A stretch of DNA of 64,000 nucleotides from Euglena gracilis (Eukaryota > Euglenida > Euglenophyceae > Euglenales): the NCBI GenBank assembly GCA_039621445.1, contig CP154954.1, positions 11,009,229 through 11,073,228 on the forward strand, in the 5' to 3' direction. The position numbers and the translations under genes are program-made. The notes beneath the pieces were generated by a model. That model searched no databases, was not told the origin of the DNA, and saw nothing but the letters and a program-made list of their open reading frames with translations. This document shows positions 31,205 through 43,425 of the stretch, piece after piece. Numbering within the stretch: the stretch's first letter is position 1; every line of letters starts with the position of its first letter.

Positions 31205-33814
31205 CCGCCCTACCACCCGTAAGCCCCATTCGGGACTTGCCCCCTCTCCACAACTGGGAGAAATACCAGAACTACCTTGGTCTGCTGAAATGCGGTTGGT
31301 GGTCCTAGACACTGCCGGTGTCATTGTTCCCACGGACAATGACCCCGAGGAAGACCGGGATTCGTTCTCCAGTAATACCGTTGAGCGCGTAGTGGCAAAT
31401 TTACCGGAGAACCACCCAGTACAACAGCAATTTCGACACATCGAAGCATGTGTCCAAAACTTGCGCTAAAACACTGAACCAAGTCCTACAATTTGATGAA
31501 GACAGTCACAAGGCCGTTTTCGGCAAGCTGGACTTCCTTTGGCAATATATCCAAGAACATGGACAATTTTGTCAAAATAATTTTAACTCCACTACAACAG
31601 ACCTTCAGAACCTCCACCAAGGTTTTGATGCATTTTTGCGCAACACCTTGGTACAAAACTTCCAACAGGTACAAGGGACACTCCACACCGCGGAATCGCG
31701 GAATAACACAAAATTTTCACATTTACAACAAAATCTACAACAACTGTTTACACAACTGGAAAATTTTTCTTATACAATGCAAGAAATGCAGTCCCGGTTA
31801 CAACAACAGGATAAAGCGCTAACGAGTGCGGAACGTGGCTCATATGTCTCTTTTCAACTTTTCAACTTTGTCCAATGTGGTACAACAATCCCAAGAACGC
31901 GTTTTGTGTTTGGGTGATGAAAACACGAGTTTTCGTCAACATTTTGCACAAATACGCGAAAACTATGTACAAAGAGCTTTTGCTCCACAACTGGAAGAGC
32001 AGATTGCTCGTTTGGAACAAACTTCCTGCAAATGCGGTGAGGTTTCCAACACTTTGAGCACATTGCACACTCAAGTGGCGGAAATCGTGCATCGGCAAGA
32101 TTTCACCATGAAAAGTTGCAAAACGACATACAAAAACTTGAAACCGCTTCCAATGCGCTACAAACCGCTATGGCAGAACTCCACTCCCGCGATGCGGTGA
32201 TCCTTAGCTTACAAACCGCGAATGCGGAACTCCAAGACCGAGAAACGGTCATAACTACCATCCTAACCGCGAATGCGGACCTCCAAATAGCGTTTGCAGA
32301 CCTGAAAACTGCTTTTGCGGATGTTTCGGGACTACAAACTGCAATTGGGGACTTACAACGCCGATTTGCGGAACCTTCCACCAAATACCCCAGTATGGGA
32401 GCATTACGATCCACTGTAACCGATTTGCACAATCAGTTACAAGCGGACGTGAACAAAATCGAATCCGCGTTTGCAGGTTTGCACAAACGGTGCAACGGTA
32501 TTCAGAGATCAATTCCGGATATCACCGGCATTGAAACCGCGCTTGCGGATTTGAATACCCAACACAAAACCCTACAATCCACCACTTCCCATTTACAAAA
32601 ACGCGTACAAGCACTTTCTACAAGGGTCTCCGGACTCCAACCATCTTCGGATGGGCAACCGAAGTCGAACTACCCCTTGATTTTCGCACATTTTACGATC
32701 AAATGTTTGCCAAAAATGAAGAAAACACACAGGAACTTTGTGAAACCTTGATGAGGACCGAAAAATGCGTCACCCAAAAAGTTGTCACACTAAAACAACA
32801 AATTTCGGTGTGGGAGAACCGACTTTCTACAATGACGGATGACAAAAAAAATTGAAAATGCGGTAGGGGTACCCCAACCCACGTTGGGTGCCCAAACCCA
32901 ACAAACCGAGAATCGGTTGGACGCCCTTGCAACCGCAATGGAAACTTTGGTTAAGCGGGTCCAATTCCTGGACACCACTGTTCCAAAGCTTTCAGCGGAT
33001 TTTGACTCCATTGTTGACAAACTAACACTTTTGGATGAGTTACCCTCATACCGCAAACGAATTAAGCGTTTGCAGTGTGATGGTGAACGAATTTCAGACC
33101 TTTTCCAAGTACTCGGTTCATTGGAACAGAGTATCCGAGATTTTGCATTGAGTTTGGATGAGATTCACGCAAAATCGTGCACCCCCCCCCCGCACTTTGC
33201 CCCTCAAAACCGTGTTTTCGGTGGTCAAAATGCAACTTCCAGCTCACAACGCGCTTTTCGCACACCAACCGAAGCATCTTCGGATGCCCGCCATCCAACT
33301 CGCATTTTTGTGCATCAAATTCGCGATTCGTTGGATGCCAATCCTTCCAAAAGCGCAGTACGCGCACCCCTACAAGCATCTTCGGATCCGCATGTGCTAC
33401 AAGCATCCACGGATGCACATGATCATGAACATGCCTAAAATCGCGATTACAATCGCCCGTTTATACCACAACTTAAGATTCCCCCCCTACGGGTGAATCC
33501 TTGGACGAGGAACCGGTTTTTACTACAAAAACCGCAAATCCTCAGGTTTTACAACAAGAAATTTGCGAATCGGGACTGATTCGCGGTATGAGCCATACCC
33601 CTACCCCGGGGATTGGCCATGAAGCGCTAATGCGAATCACGGAATTTACCGCGATTCCTCGATTTGCGGGTGAACAACGGGATTCCTACTCCCCTGGTAT
33701 GTTACCACACCCCGAATCGCGGAATCACGACCCTTTACAATCCGAATAGCGGAATCGCGAAACACAACCATATAATTCGAGAAACTGCGATGTACCAAAT
33801 ACCCATGGTACCTG
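31205..33814 (+). pseudogene. gag: Plus-strand gag fragment, inverted partner of the E3 gag
   Basis: Starts inside the gag N-terminus (ELPWSAEMRLVVLDTAG) and runs through the coiled-coil region (31450-32750) to the Pro-rich linker, ending at ATGGTACCTGT. Beyond that point the sequence becomes ORF B of E4 on the other strand. It has its own frameshifts (near 31860, 32100, 32660, 33180) and differs from the E3 gag at many sites, so it is a separate copy of the same subfamily. No capsid block or knuckle is included. Confidence 0.8.
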
Positions 33815-36455
33815 TCGAGGCGCGGTATTTTCCCTGCCCCTTTGACGGAGGTTTCGGCTGTGAGGTTTTCCCATAGCCGGGTGATACGACGTGCGTGAAT
33901 CCTTGTCCCGAGGTTGATCCCCGAGAAGAGGATGCAGCACTCTGGCCGCCAGCACCACTACCGCCTTTCGGTGGGGGCTGATCACCAGATTTCGGTGTGG
34001 GCTTGCAAGGGGCGGGGCCCGGCTTTTTTTTTGCCGGGACCTTCGGACTTCGGGTTTCCGGAGTATCCGAGGGCCGCCGTTCGCCGTCGCGCTTGCTTGT
34101 CCAGGTGCGTGGTAACGCCTGGGACGGGGGTTTTTTCCCCGAAGCCGAACGTCGTTGACCTTCAGCAGGGGTTTCCCGAGCTGAGGGTCTTCCTGCACGT
34201 TCCTCCGCGGCACCCGTGGCTTTCCCAGGGGTAGCCGTGGGGGACAGTATGGGTGCAGGCTTGGCCGGCGCACTTCGCTCTGGTTGAGCCTGTTGCGGGG
34301 GCATGGACGTCCGCTCGGCCTGTTTTTCAGGCGCCGGTGTCCGTGCGCCTTGATGCTTTGGTGCAGTGGCTGTGGACGTGCGCTGAGGCGCGGGTTCATC
34401 CCGTGCCTCGGATGGCGCTACAGGTGTTGATACAGGTTCATCCTGTACCGGCCTGGTGGGTGTTGTTTCCACTACCATTGCTGTCTGTTCGTCTTCCGTC
34501 CGTGTCGCTTCCGACACTGGCGGTGGCGCCGCCGTTGGGGGAGGTTCATCCTCCACCATGGCTGTAGTGCTAGGTTTTTCTTCCATCTGCTGGGCAGTTT
34601 CCGCCGCAGCTGTGGAAGAGCTCGTCGCAGTGCCACGTGGAGTGACAACTGCGATCAGTGACCGCAAACCACCGAGCACGCGTCCGCCGAGCGAGGTGCG
34701 CCGTTCAGGTCCTTCACCTGAAGTGGGCTCCTCCGCTGGCTCCTCTGTCGACGGGGTTTTCCCGGAAACAGGGAGTTTGAGACGTAATACCTCAGGCGTG
34801 TAGGATACCGTCTCCGGCGGGTTTTCCCGCGGACGGGTCGGTACCCCTGTCGTACTCAGTGAGGTGGGTGACGTTGGAACAGGTGTCATTTCACCTGCCG
34901 GCGATCCTGGGCGCTGGGCAGTTTCTGCCACAGTGTCCAGCATCACGACAGATGGGCTACGGGTTTCCCGTGCCGGAGGTTCCGCTGGCTGAGGTTCATC
35001 CTCGGCCATTGGGGCCGTCTCCTCCTCCTCATCCGCTTCCGGAGGGGATTCCTCTGTGTGTAGTTGTGCTGCAGTACGCGGGTCTTTTCCGCTCCTGTAG
35101 CACCCTTGTGCGTCTGACAGGCGGTAAAAGCTTATACTTTCACTCCTATCAGAGTTGGGATATGGGGGCGGCCACGACGCTCTCACCCAGCTTCCGGGTG
35201 GAAGTTGCGGCTCGTCGTCGTCGATCAGGCAGAGGTCTTCCCACTGCTGTTGATGCATCCTGTATTCTCCTGTGTCTTCCAGGAAAGCGGGCAGCGGCAA
35301 CGCATAACGAGGTTCTTTCCCCTCGTGTGCCGCGAAAAACCTCTGGAAATCTTCCCAGATCAGGATCTTCCCGAACTGGGTGTCCAGGTGCTCCTGGAGG
35401 CCGATTTCAGCCTCTTCCCAGTCCGGTCGCAAGTTCATCCTGCGTTGGTCTGGATCATTGGGTCTGACGTCCAACTCGGAGTATCTCCGAGGTAACCGCC
35501 TTCTGTGGATATTCACATCAGCGGTCATGTATTCCAGGAAATATATGTAGGCCTCCAGGACGTAGGTAATCCACGCCCTATGCCAGTATTGTTGTAGCAG
35601 AAATATTTTCTGCCGGTGCTGTTTCAGCACCTTTCGGTCTTGCGTTCCGATATTGGGATTCCGGCACTGATGCAGGAGGAATCTACTGGTCGGCTGGCTG
35701 CCGGCGTTCTCAGCAGTCGGAGGCGGTTTTCCGCGTTCTCCGAAACCCCAGAAGTCAACAATGTGAACTTCTTTGCAAAACTGGCATTCCAGTTTGTACC
35801 GCTGGGGGTACGCGAGGTCGACGTCCAGGACCTTGAACAGCGTGCCATACATGCTGTCCAAGTATAACTGCAGATTGCAGGTGAACATTACCGCGGCCTG
35901 CGCCTGGAGTTTCTCCGGCAGGGGGTAATACTTCCACTGTATTCCCAGTGCTCCAGCGGAATACAGGTGCGTGAGGATTTCCTTCAGCTGTGCGACGAAT
36001 GTTCGTCGTCTTCACAAGTATTCATACAATCGATATACGTCAGACCGTTTCGGTCGGTAAAAATGCCGAAATTAGGGCAGGGGTATCCCAACCAGAACCA
36101 CAGCTCCCAGAAACCGGGCATCCGGTCCAGGACAACTTCACTCGAATGAGGGTATCCCTCAAAAGCGTGAAGTTCGGAACTGTAGAAAAAACGTTTGCAG
36201 TGATCGCTCATACGATTCTGCACCACTTCGAGCGCCGCATACGGTGGTCGTTGGATCACGTTGCCTGCTTTCGTGAACTTTTGGAGATCTTCGGCGATTT
36301 TCGGCCAGATCTCCTCAAGGTACTTGAAGACCGAGGCAACGTCATTGTCCTTCGTTTTCGAAGGATCGGCGGCTTTTCCGCCTTTTCCTGCTGGGGGTCC
36401 GGCAGATTTCCGCCTTTGCCTGGAGATGGCCAAGCGGCTTTTCCACCTTTGCCAG
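33815..36455 (-). pseudogene. E4 accessory ORF B, best-preserved copy
   Basis: N-terminal region: VASVFKYLEEIWPKIAEDLQ, LEVVQNRMSDHCKRFFYSSE, PGFWELWFWLGYP. A frameshift near 36000 leads into a 717-codon open frame (35888-33735 incl. junction sequence). Its Cys/His set is C35-x2-C38 and H73-x-C75 (numbered from 35888), with VDFWGFGERG between them. Then come WHRAWITYVLEAYI, a Trp/Pro-rich acidic segment (WEDLCLIDDDEPQLPPG; WVRASWPPPYPNS), and a long Pro/Thr/Glu-rich tail with LGGRVLGGLRSLIAVV at about 34700-34655. The Lys/Gly-rich end (PGPAPCKPTPKSGDQPPPKG) is cut at 33815 where an unrelated gag fragment begins, so ORF C and the 3' LTR are lost. I do not recognise the domain; the CCHC set suggests zinc binding. 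Confidence 0.8.
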
Positions 36456-38007
36456 GTGGGGCTTTTCCACCTTTCTCCTGGCCTTTTCCCTTTCCCTTAC
36501 CATTGCCTTTACCTTTACCCTTACCCTTTGTGTTAGACAGCCATTCGAATGTTGCCCAGTAATCCCAGTATTCTGGGTCTTCTGGTGTAAACACAGGGTA
36601 AGTCACGGTTTCTGTGCTGGGCGTTCGAGCAAATTCCTGCTCAGCGTCACCACGGTTCGAGTAAACCGGCGCGACCGGGGGTGGTCGGGTTTCCCGACGT
36701 GCTCGTTCTGCCGTCACGTCTGGCGCTGGCGGAGCTTCCTCCTCAGCGTCGACGTGCATCGCCGCAGGCGGATTTTCTGACCTCTGCGAGCGGCGCTGTG
36801 GCTGCGGCGTCGGATTTTCCGGGCCGCGGTCATGCTTGCCGGCGGCAGAGCTCGTGGGTCGTGCTGATGTCGCTTCCGCCACAGCAACGTCCTGCTGTCG
36901 TGCTGGTTGACTTGATCGTGATGGAGCTGGGACTCCTGTGAGAGCCGACACTACAGCATCATACTGCTGGCGCTCTTCTCTCGTCATTTCCGCCCGGGCA
37001 GGTTATCCCTGGCCAGCGGAAACAGGGAGGCGACGTGCGATTTGTCGTTGGATCGTCACAGCATATTCCTACTGTTGACGCTCCTCCTCGGACTCGAACG
37101 GCCGGCCAGTCCACGGGTTAACGGGTTCAAACCGAACCGGAGGGACTGGCACCGCACGACGCGCTGCCGCGGCTTCCCGCGGACGAGCGCTTCGGGCGGT
37201 GTCAGACGTCGGGGGAGGGTTTCCCCCCACAGGACGTCGTGGCACAGGGTAAGGTATGGTTGGGTGGGGTTGAGGTGGATACACGTACTGATCCCGGGGC
37301 ATTGGTGCCTCCTGGGGGTAATCCCCAGGGACGGCGTACTGAGGTACATGCTCCTGCGCAGGGTAATCCCGCCGGGGCATGAGCTCAGGGGATCGAAAAA
37401 TACTTTCTTTCACGCGTGGGTGTTCACTCCGGACAGGTGCTTCCACTGTCCTTTCCTCGGGTAATCCGTGGGAGTGAGCGCGAAAGTGTGCGGTGTAAGT
37501 GCCAACTGGTGGTACCTGCCGTGCTACATGTGGCGGGACTTCCACGCCCAGGTCACGCATGGTAATGTTTGCCGCGAATCCTGACGTGTCCGGGTCGGTG
37601 TAATACACCAAACCGGCCATCGTCGCCTGGGCGCACATACACCACAGGGATGGAGGGGTATTCGCTATGGTCAAAATTTTACGGCAGTGATCATCCCACA
37701 ATGCCTGGGTGAGGTGGTCTGGTGCTGGGTTTGCGCTCATACGCATAACCAGGTTCATCGTCTCCGCCGTGCGGTGGATCATCACACCCGCATACGGTGG
37801 GAGGCGACGAGAGCCTGATGGCTGAGATGGCCGCGCTTCCGCGGACATCGGCGTCATCCTGCTACTGCTGCTTGCTTCAGGGTTTCCCTGAGCCGCAGTC
37901 CGTGCAGGTGGCTGCGTACCGTATCGGTACGCATACTGGTCAGTTTGATGGTGAGTGGTGGGGTGGTAAGGCGGTCCTCCGCCTGACTCCCTTCCACCGG
38001 GCAGCAT
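36456..38007 (-). pseudogene. E4 accessory ORF A, with in-frame stops
   Basis: First part (38007-37069, 312 codons) begins Met-Leu-Pro-Gly-Gly and holds the conserved domain: PPYAGVMIHRTAETMNLVMR, CRKILTIANTPPSLW, MRDLGVEVPPHVARQVPPVG. A TAG (37071) and a TAA (37005) are in the same frame as the second part (from 36987), so these stops interrupt one long reading frame. The sequence EERQQ occurs on both sides of them. The second part has an acidic/Trp segment (FTPEDPEYWDYWATFEWL) and a striking Lys-Gly run (KGKGKGKGNGKGKGKG). A frameshift near 36430 joins it to ORF B. Splice-acceptor-like site 91 bases upstream of the ATG. Confidence 0.75.
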
Positions 38008-38098
38008 GATACCGCCCGGGGTCGGTACGGTAGGATGTTTGGGTTGTTGGTTGTAAGGTGTGTAAGGGTAACCGCTTGAGTATTATTTGCTAAAAAGT

Positions 38099-38122
38099 CT
38101 GCGGAAAGAAAGAATGATAAGA
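38099..38122 (-). promoter_or_regulatory. Splice-acceptor-like site upstream of E4 ORF A
   Basis: Minus-strand ATTCTTTCTTTCCGCAG ends at 38099, after the chromodomain stop (38170) and before the ORF A ATG (38007). Same position and form as in E3 and E5. Confidence 0.55.
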
Positions 38123-38169
38123 ATCAATGATAAAAAGAAGATAAAACAACATGGGTTTCCCATGCGGTC

Positions 38170-41100
38170 TCAAAAACTTGTCACGGAAACATCAATGTTA
38201 TGCTTCTTGTTCCACAGCTTCCAATCTTGCTGGACATACCCAACAAAACTGGTCGTTGGCTCCCAAGTGTCCTCCTCGGGCCCATACCCTTTCCAGCGGA
38301 CCTTCCAAAGGTGCATACCTTTGTCGATTTTGTTATTGATAATTATATCGACTACAAAGTCGTCCGTCTCAGGTAATCTGGAACGGGGCTTGAAGTGCAG
38401 GCACGGGATAGGTTTCCAATCCGGTGGCGACAGGTATGGCCTGAAGTCGTCCATATGAACGCCCTTAACACCATTCGGTAATGCGACCTTGTAACGCCTG
38501 CTGGTACCTAGTCTTTCTAGGATTTCACAGGGGCCGAGCCAGAGGAGGTCCAGCTTGGAAGACTGCATGCGAGTGCGGCTATTCCGCACCCACACGCGGT
38601 CACCGGGACCATACACAGGTGACTTGAAATTCTGCAAAAACGATTTCCGTTTGGTTGCATGAATATCAGTCACGCACTTCTGGACTGCAGAACGTAGATT
38701 TTCTACTTCCGCAAACCAGGTCTCGCAACTGACACTCGTTCGGGCGGGTCTCTCCGAAGGGACATCCCCTATGGCCGGAGGGTCCCGTCCGAAAACTAAT
38801 TTATAGGGGGAGTGAGGCAAAATCAACCCTGGTAAGGTATTGATATAAAACAAAGAACATGGTGGCACTGATATCCAGTTGCTGCACGAGTCAGCCAGTG
38901 AAAGGCGAAGCATATTCACGACGGATTTCACGGCTGCCTCGGCTCTACCATTGCCTTTGGGTCGGTATACAATGGAAAAATGTTGCTCAATTCCGAGTAA
39001 ACCGCACAAAGTGGTGAAAAACCTTGAAGAAATCAAATGGTCTTGATCACTCACGATTTCATTCAGTAAACCCATTAAGCAAATACATTTCTCCTAAAAT
39101 ATAACTGCCAAATTTTGAGCAGTCAACCCTGACTTCTGGCATGGAATGGCTACAATGTACCCACTCAGCCTGCAGACGACAACAAAAACGTAATCGTAAT
39201 TTTTTTCGTCCGTTCCTTTGCACAGTTCTATTTCCGGAAAATCCATGCAGAGGGATGTAAAAATATCAGGGGGTACGGGGAAAAAATCATTCGTACCAGG
39301 GGGGGTACCTCTGCGGGGTTTTACCGCTTGACAAATTTGACACCGTTGCGCTACTCGCAAACAGCGTGAGTAAAGCTCTTTCTCGCGCAGGGTTGTGCAA
39401 TACCTGCGGCCCACCAACGAAAGAAGTTTGGGGGCCCAAGGGTGCCCGTGGTTGTGATAGCACAAAATCACGTCATCAACCAGGTCCTGGGGGATACAAT
39501 ATTTGTAACCCGATTCATTGTGAAAAACCAACCGTAAATGTGAAAGAGTGTAATTCTCCAGCACTTCGCCACTACGAAGTCTGGTGACTATGGTGTCATA
39601 CACAGTATCACGACTATAATCCCATTCGCGAAAGAACAGTGGGGAAGGGGACTCTGTGCGTGTAATACGCCGGGGTCCGGACGTGCTTCCACGTCGGCGC
39701 CTCCCGCGCACTGGTGCGACCAGGAGTAGTTGTGCATCCAACCCGGCACCCTTGGGCCCCCAAACGATTATTCCGCAGCGTCGTTTCGACGTGCGTATTC
39801 GTCAGCTTCCTGACTTCCATGAAAAGTCGCGCGTCCCTCATCCGGGTTCCCAGGGTAATACCAAGGGGCCCGACTGAGCGGATCCGCTACTTTTTGTGTG
39901 TGACCAGGGGTATAAATAACTACAAGGTTGAATTGACTCAAGAACTCATGCCATCTGCATCGCCTTCCGACCGATGACATGGCCTTGTTCAAATCCTCGG
40001 TGTACCAGTGTTGGGGATTCTCATGGTCGGTCTTGACGAGGATCTGGACGAGGCTGCTGGGAACCCAGCTTCGGAATTTCTGGAGTATAAGCACGATTGC
40101 GTAGGTTTCCTTCTCTCGTATACTCCACTTGACTTGATCTTTAACGTCGTCGCCCTGTAGCTTTCTGCTGAAGAAAGCCACAGGCCAGAGTTCATTCGCC
40201 GCGTTTTGCTGGCTAAGAACTCCGCCAACAGCGTAATCGCTGCTGTCGAGTTCCAGGACATATGGTTTGCATGGGTCCGCGATTTCGAGGACAACATTCT
40301 CCAAAAGCAAAACCTTTATTTTCTCAAGGGCCTCGCGCATTTGATCATCCCAAATGACTTTGGTGTTGTGATCAGCCCGGTTTTTGAGCTGTTTGGTGAG
40401 GGGCACCGCGATTTTCGCGAAGTCCTTCATATATCGCGTAATATTAAGCTAATCCCAAAAATCCTTTGATGTGTGTAATCGTTTTGATTACCTCAGGGGT
40501 CCATTTCGTGATGGCTTCGAGTTTACTCTGAGCGGCTTTCCGCTGTCCATTGCTGAGAATGTGACCGCAAAATTTTATAAGTATCCGAAACAAATACATT
40601 TTCGCGCCTTTCGCGAAAAGCACATGTTTTTGAAAAGCAGTTAATACCGCGCAAACATGGTGGAAGTGTGTGACGAGAACGAGAATATCTTCGCTCGATT
40701 TTGCGGATGGTGGCGGTGTTCCCACCAGCACATCATCAATATACACAATAGCAAACGGTAAATCGCGTATAACCCATTGTATCATGCGTTGAAACATGGC
40801 TGGGCAACTCTTAACACCCATGGGGAGCACCGTCCATTGGTACACACCCTTGGATGTCACGAATGCCGTGTATGGTTAGGAGTCATGGTGCAACTGCATT
40901 TGGTGAAAACCGTCCTCCAGATCAAAAATTGACCACAACCGGTTTTCCGATTGTTTGGTGATCAAATCCTCGATCAGGGGGAGCGGGAAGGGATCATCCC
41001 TTGTTTGGGAGTTCAGGTACCGGTAATCCAGCACCAGTCTCCATTTCATCTGACCTGAGGGGTCTGGGGGTTTAGGAACAACAAAAGCCTGGGATGTCCA

Positions 41101-42394
41101 CTCGCTTTTCGAGGGTACGATCCACTTGCGCCGGATAAGCTTCTCAATCATTTCATTGAGAGCTTGTTCGCGTTCTCCCGAACAACGAAAGACTTTCCGG
41201 TGCATCGGTTTAACTCCTTCCTTAAGCTCGGTCTTACAAACACCGAACGGACCGCGTATCGCGGGGTCGATGTCGCACGCGTATACTGTATTTTCCACCA
41301 CACCCTCAAATTCGCGGGTGATCCACGAACAGAATTCGGCTGCCTTGGGACGCAGCCCTGCACTCTCAATGACTGCGGAAACCACCAGGGTATCCCTGGG
41401 GCTACCGAGCTTCCTCGGCACCGCGAATTCGGACATTTCGAATGCATCGAAGAAACATACGCGAAAAATGATTTCTTGCAAGGGTGGTAATATTTTACCA
41501 CAAAAATCTTCAAAAATTGGTACATTAGTGGGTAAATCCCACCAATGAAAACATACACACGATAGTTGGGTGAACCATTCCGCTTCCGGAATGACGGGTA
41601 TGAGAATAACTCCACGGGCTTCATCCCGCAGAATTTTCCCAACCGCACATTCGATAAGTTTTGGGGGAGGGTACATCCATAACACCGTATCACCCCAAAA
41701 TTTATCAAATGCGTTGGAGTGTTGTGACCAATGACGTGGCAAACGGGCATGTGCATTGGATGAAAAGGCATCGATTTCCAATGCCAAATCAAATGAATCA
41801 GCCAATGTCGCGACTTTGGAAAACCGTTGTTCCAAAATGCGATATTGACCAAAATTTAAAGCATTCCATACGCGTTTCGCGTATACATGCACCCGATTTC
41901 CGGGTTGGGGTGACGAAACACAATGAATGGATCCACAAACATGCGGGCAGTCTTCCACTTCCTCAAGCGTTAATCCCAGGGGAGTTTGGACAGGTTGGGG
42001 TTTTCTCCATTACATCAAATCCGTACCAAGTTTGATTGCGATTGAAATTAGGAATGACGCTTTTCGCGTTTCTAAACGAGGCTAATCCGCGTTGTTGGAG
42101 TGCTCGGTGTATCTCCGCGCATTGCGGGCTACAACCAAGTGTATCATGGCGTGTGTATTCCGTCTTCGGAATTGTGATTAGTGTCGGATTTTGAACTAAA
42201 CATCCACAATCGAAATCCGATTCGGTGGATATTCTCCTGCAGTGCACACATTGGAAGGACGTGTGATGGTGTGACGGGTGTGCGTGTAAGTGGGTGTCGA
42301 TGGCATTAGCCGGTGAGTCTTGTACAGGTGTTCCTGGGTTCGGCACAATTGGTGGGAATCGGCGTGGTGGCGTAGCTGGGCGACTACTCGACAC
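38170..42394 (-). pseudogene. pol: E4 pol, best-preserved copy: Cys-rich module, extra domain, RT, RNase H, integrase, chromodomain
   Basis: Cys-rich module first (42394-41963): FQCVHC, DCGC, LGCSPQC, then more Cys (CGSIHCVSSP). The extra domain follows (LEIDAFSSNAHARLPRHW; VLWMYPPPKLIECAVGKI). RT has RLVLDYRYLNSQTRDDPFPL, SIFDLEDGFHQMQL, an in-frame TAA at about 40875 in place of Gln, and YIDD (IVYIDDVLVGTPPP). RNase H (40430-39768, after a frameshift) has Asp in DSSDYAVGG, Glu in REKETYA, Asp in KTDHE and Asp in VADPLSR. The integrase HHCC (YHNHGHPWAPKLL; RCQICQAVK) and the DDE core (SLCMDF; D10 in VSDQDH and E46 in KGNGRAEAAVK, exactly 35 residues apart, numbered from 39075) are complete but for a stop at about 39090. 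GPY/F-like LGPCEILERLG and an intact chromodomain ([18 protein letters not shown]) end at 38170. Confidence 0.88.
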
Positions 42395-42621
42395 CGTGAT
42401 CCCTGCAGGCCTTTGGGCTTTCGTCTTGTAACCCAGTGGAACGGCGTGGGTACCGCTACTCGCTTGCCCTACCTCATTTGGAACGCATGTAGGTGTGTCA
42501 TTGGGTAGGAGTGAGGCTTTCTACGTAGCCCGAGTGTGGAAAACGGTTGTTGGTGTGGTGGATAACAGTGTTGCCACTGTGTGTAACGGTGTTGGAAAAG
42601 TGGTGGTCATCATAGTGGATG

Positions 42622-43260
42622 TCAACGGTGATGGTGGTTTGGGTGGCATTGCAGTCTTCGGTGCTGTGCGCAAACCGTGGGAGTCTTAATCCACAACCAA
42701 TCGGTACTGGCGTAAAATGGGTATCCCAAAATTACGTCAGACCCGTGATTTCCGGACTCGCAACCGAAAATATTGGTGAAATGTTGCAATTGTGGGGGGG
42801 GGGGGTGAGTGATGCTTGGGGATGATGGGCAAGAGTATCTCGAGCACACATCACAAATTACCACGGACACATGGGGGTGTTATCCGCGGCTGTAATTTTG
42901 ATCGGTTTCTTGGCGCTTACCAAGAGCGGGGTCGGTATCAACCCGAACCGAAAGAGCAGTGCGCGACAACCAGTGTCAACGAGAATTTTAACTTTAGTGG
43001 AGAAATGTTGAATGCGAATTTTCCATTGGTGGTACGTAAAGTGAAGGTTCTCGCGAAAATACATTTGCCTGCCAGCTTTCCTATGAACCGTTTCCTACTT
43101 TGATCAGCATTCCGAGCGGAAATGTGGAGTGGGGGGTAGGGGACCTGAAATAATTCCGGGTACTGACCGTGAAGGCGGATGGGCAGGGGGGGCAAGGTTG
43201 ATCAGGTCTTACCTCCATCTGTTCATCAGCCCAGAGGTCCGAGCCCTCGGACCTCGGGCT
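42622..43260 (-). pseudogene. E4 aspartic protease region
   Basis: Contains the catalytic DTG (VKILVDTGCRALLFRFGLIP, near 42990-42930) followed by ITAADNTPMC. The upstream gag-protease junction with PYPPLHISARNADQ and FTLRTTNGKFAF-type sequence is frameshifted against E5. The later half (GSDVILGYPF-type strand) is in another frame at about 42740-42700. Retropepsin of Ty3/gypsy type, inactive through frameshifts though its active site triad is kept. Confidence 0.7.
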
Positions 43261-43425
43261 CCCCTACTCCAAGTCCGAACCCGCCGCATGGCCGGCAACG
43301 GACTTTTTGGTGGAATAGATGTAATTCAATGAGCGCACCGCCATTCGGGCCTCATTAAATTCTCCGTCCGAGGTCTCATCCCCCTCCCTGCCCGAAGCCG
43401 GGGTGTCCTCCTCCAAACAACAAAT

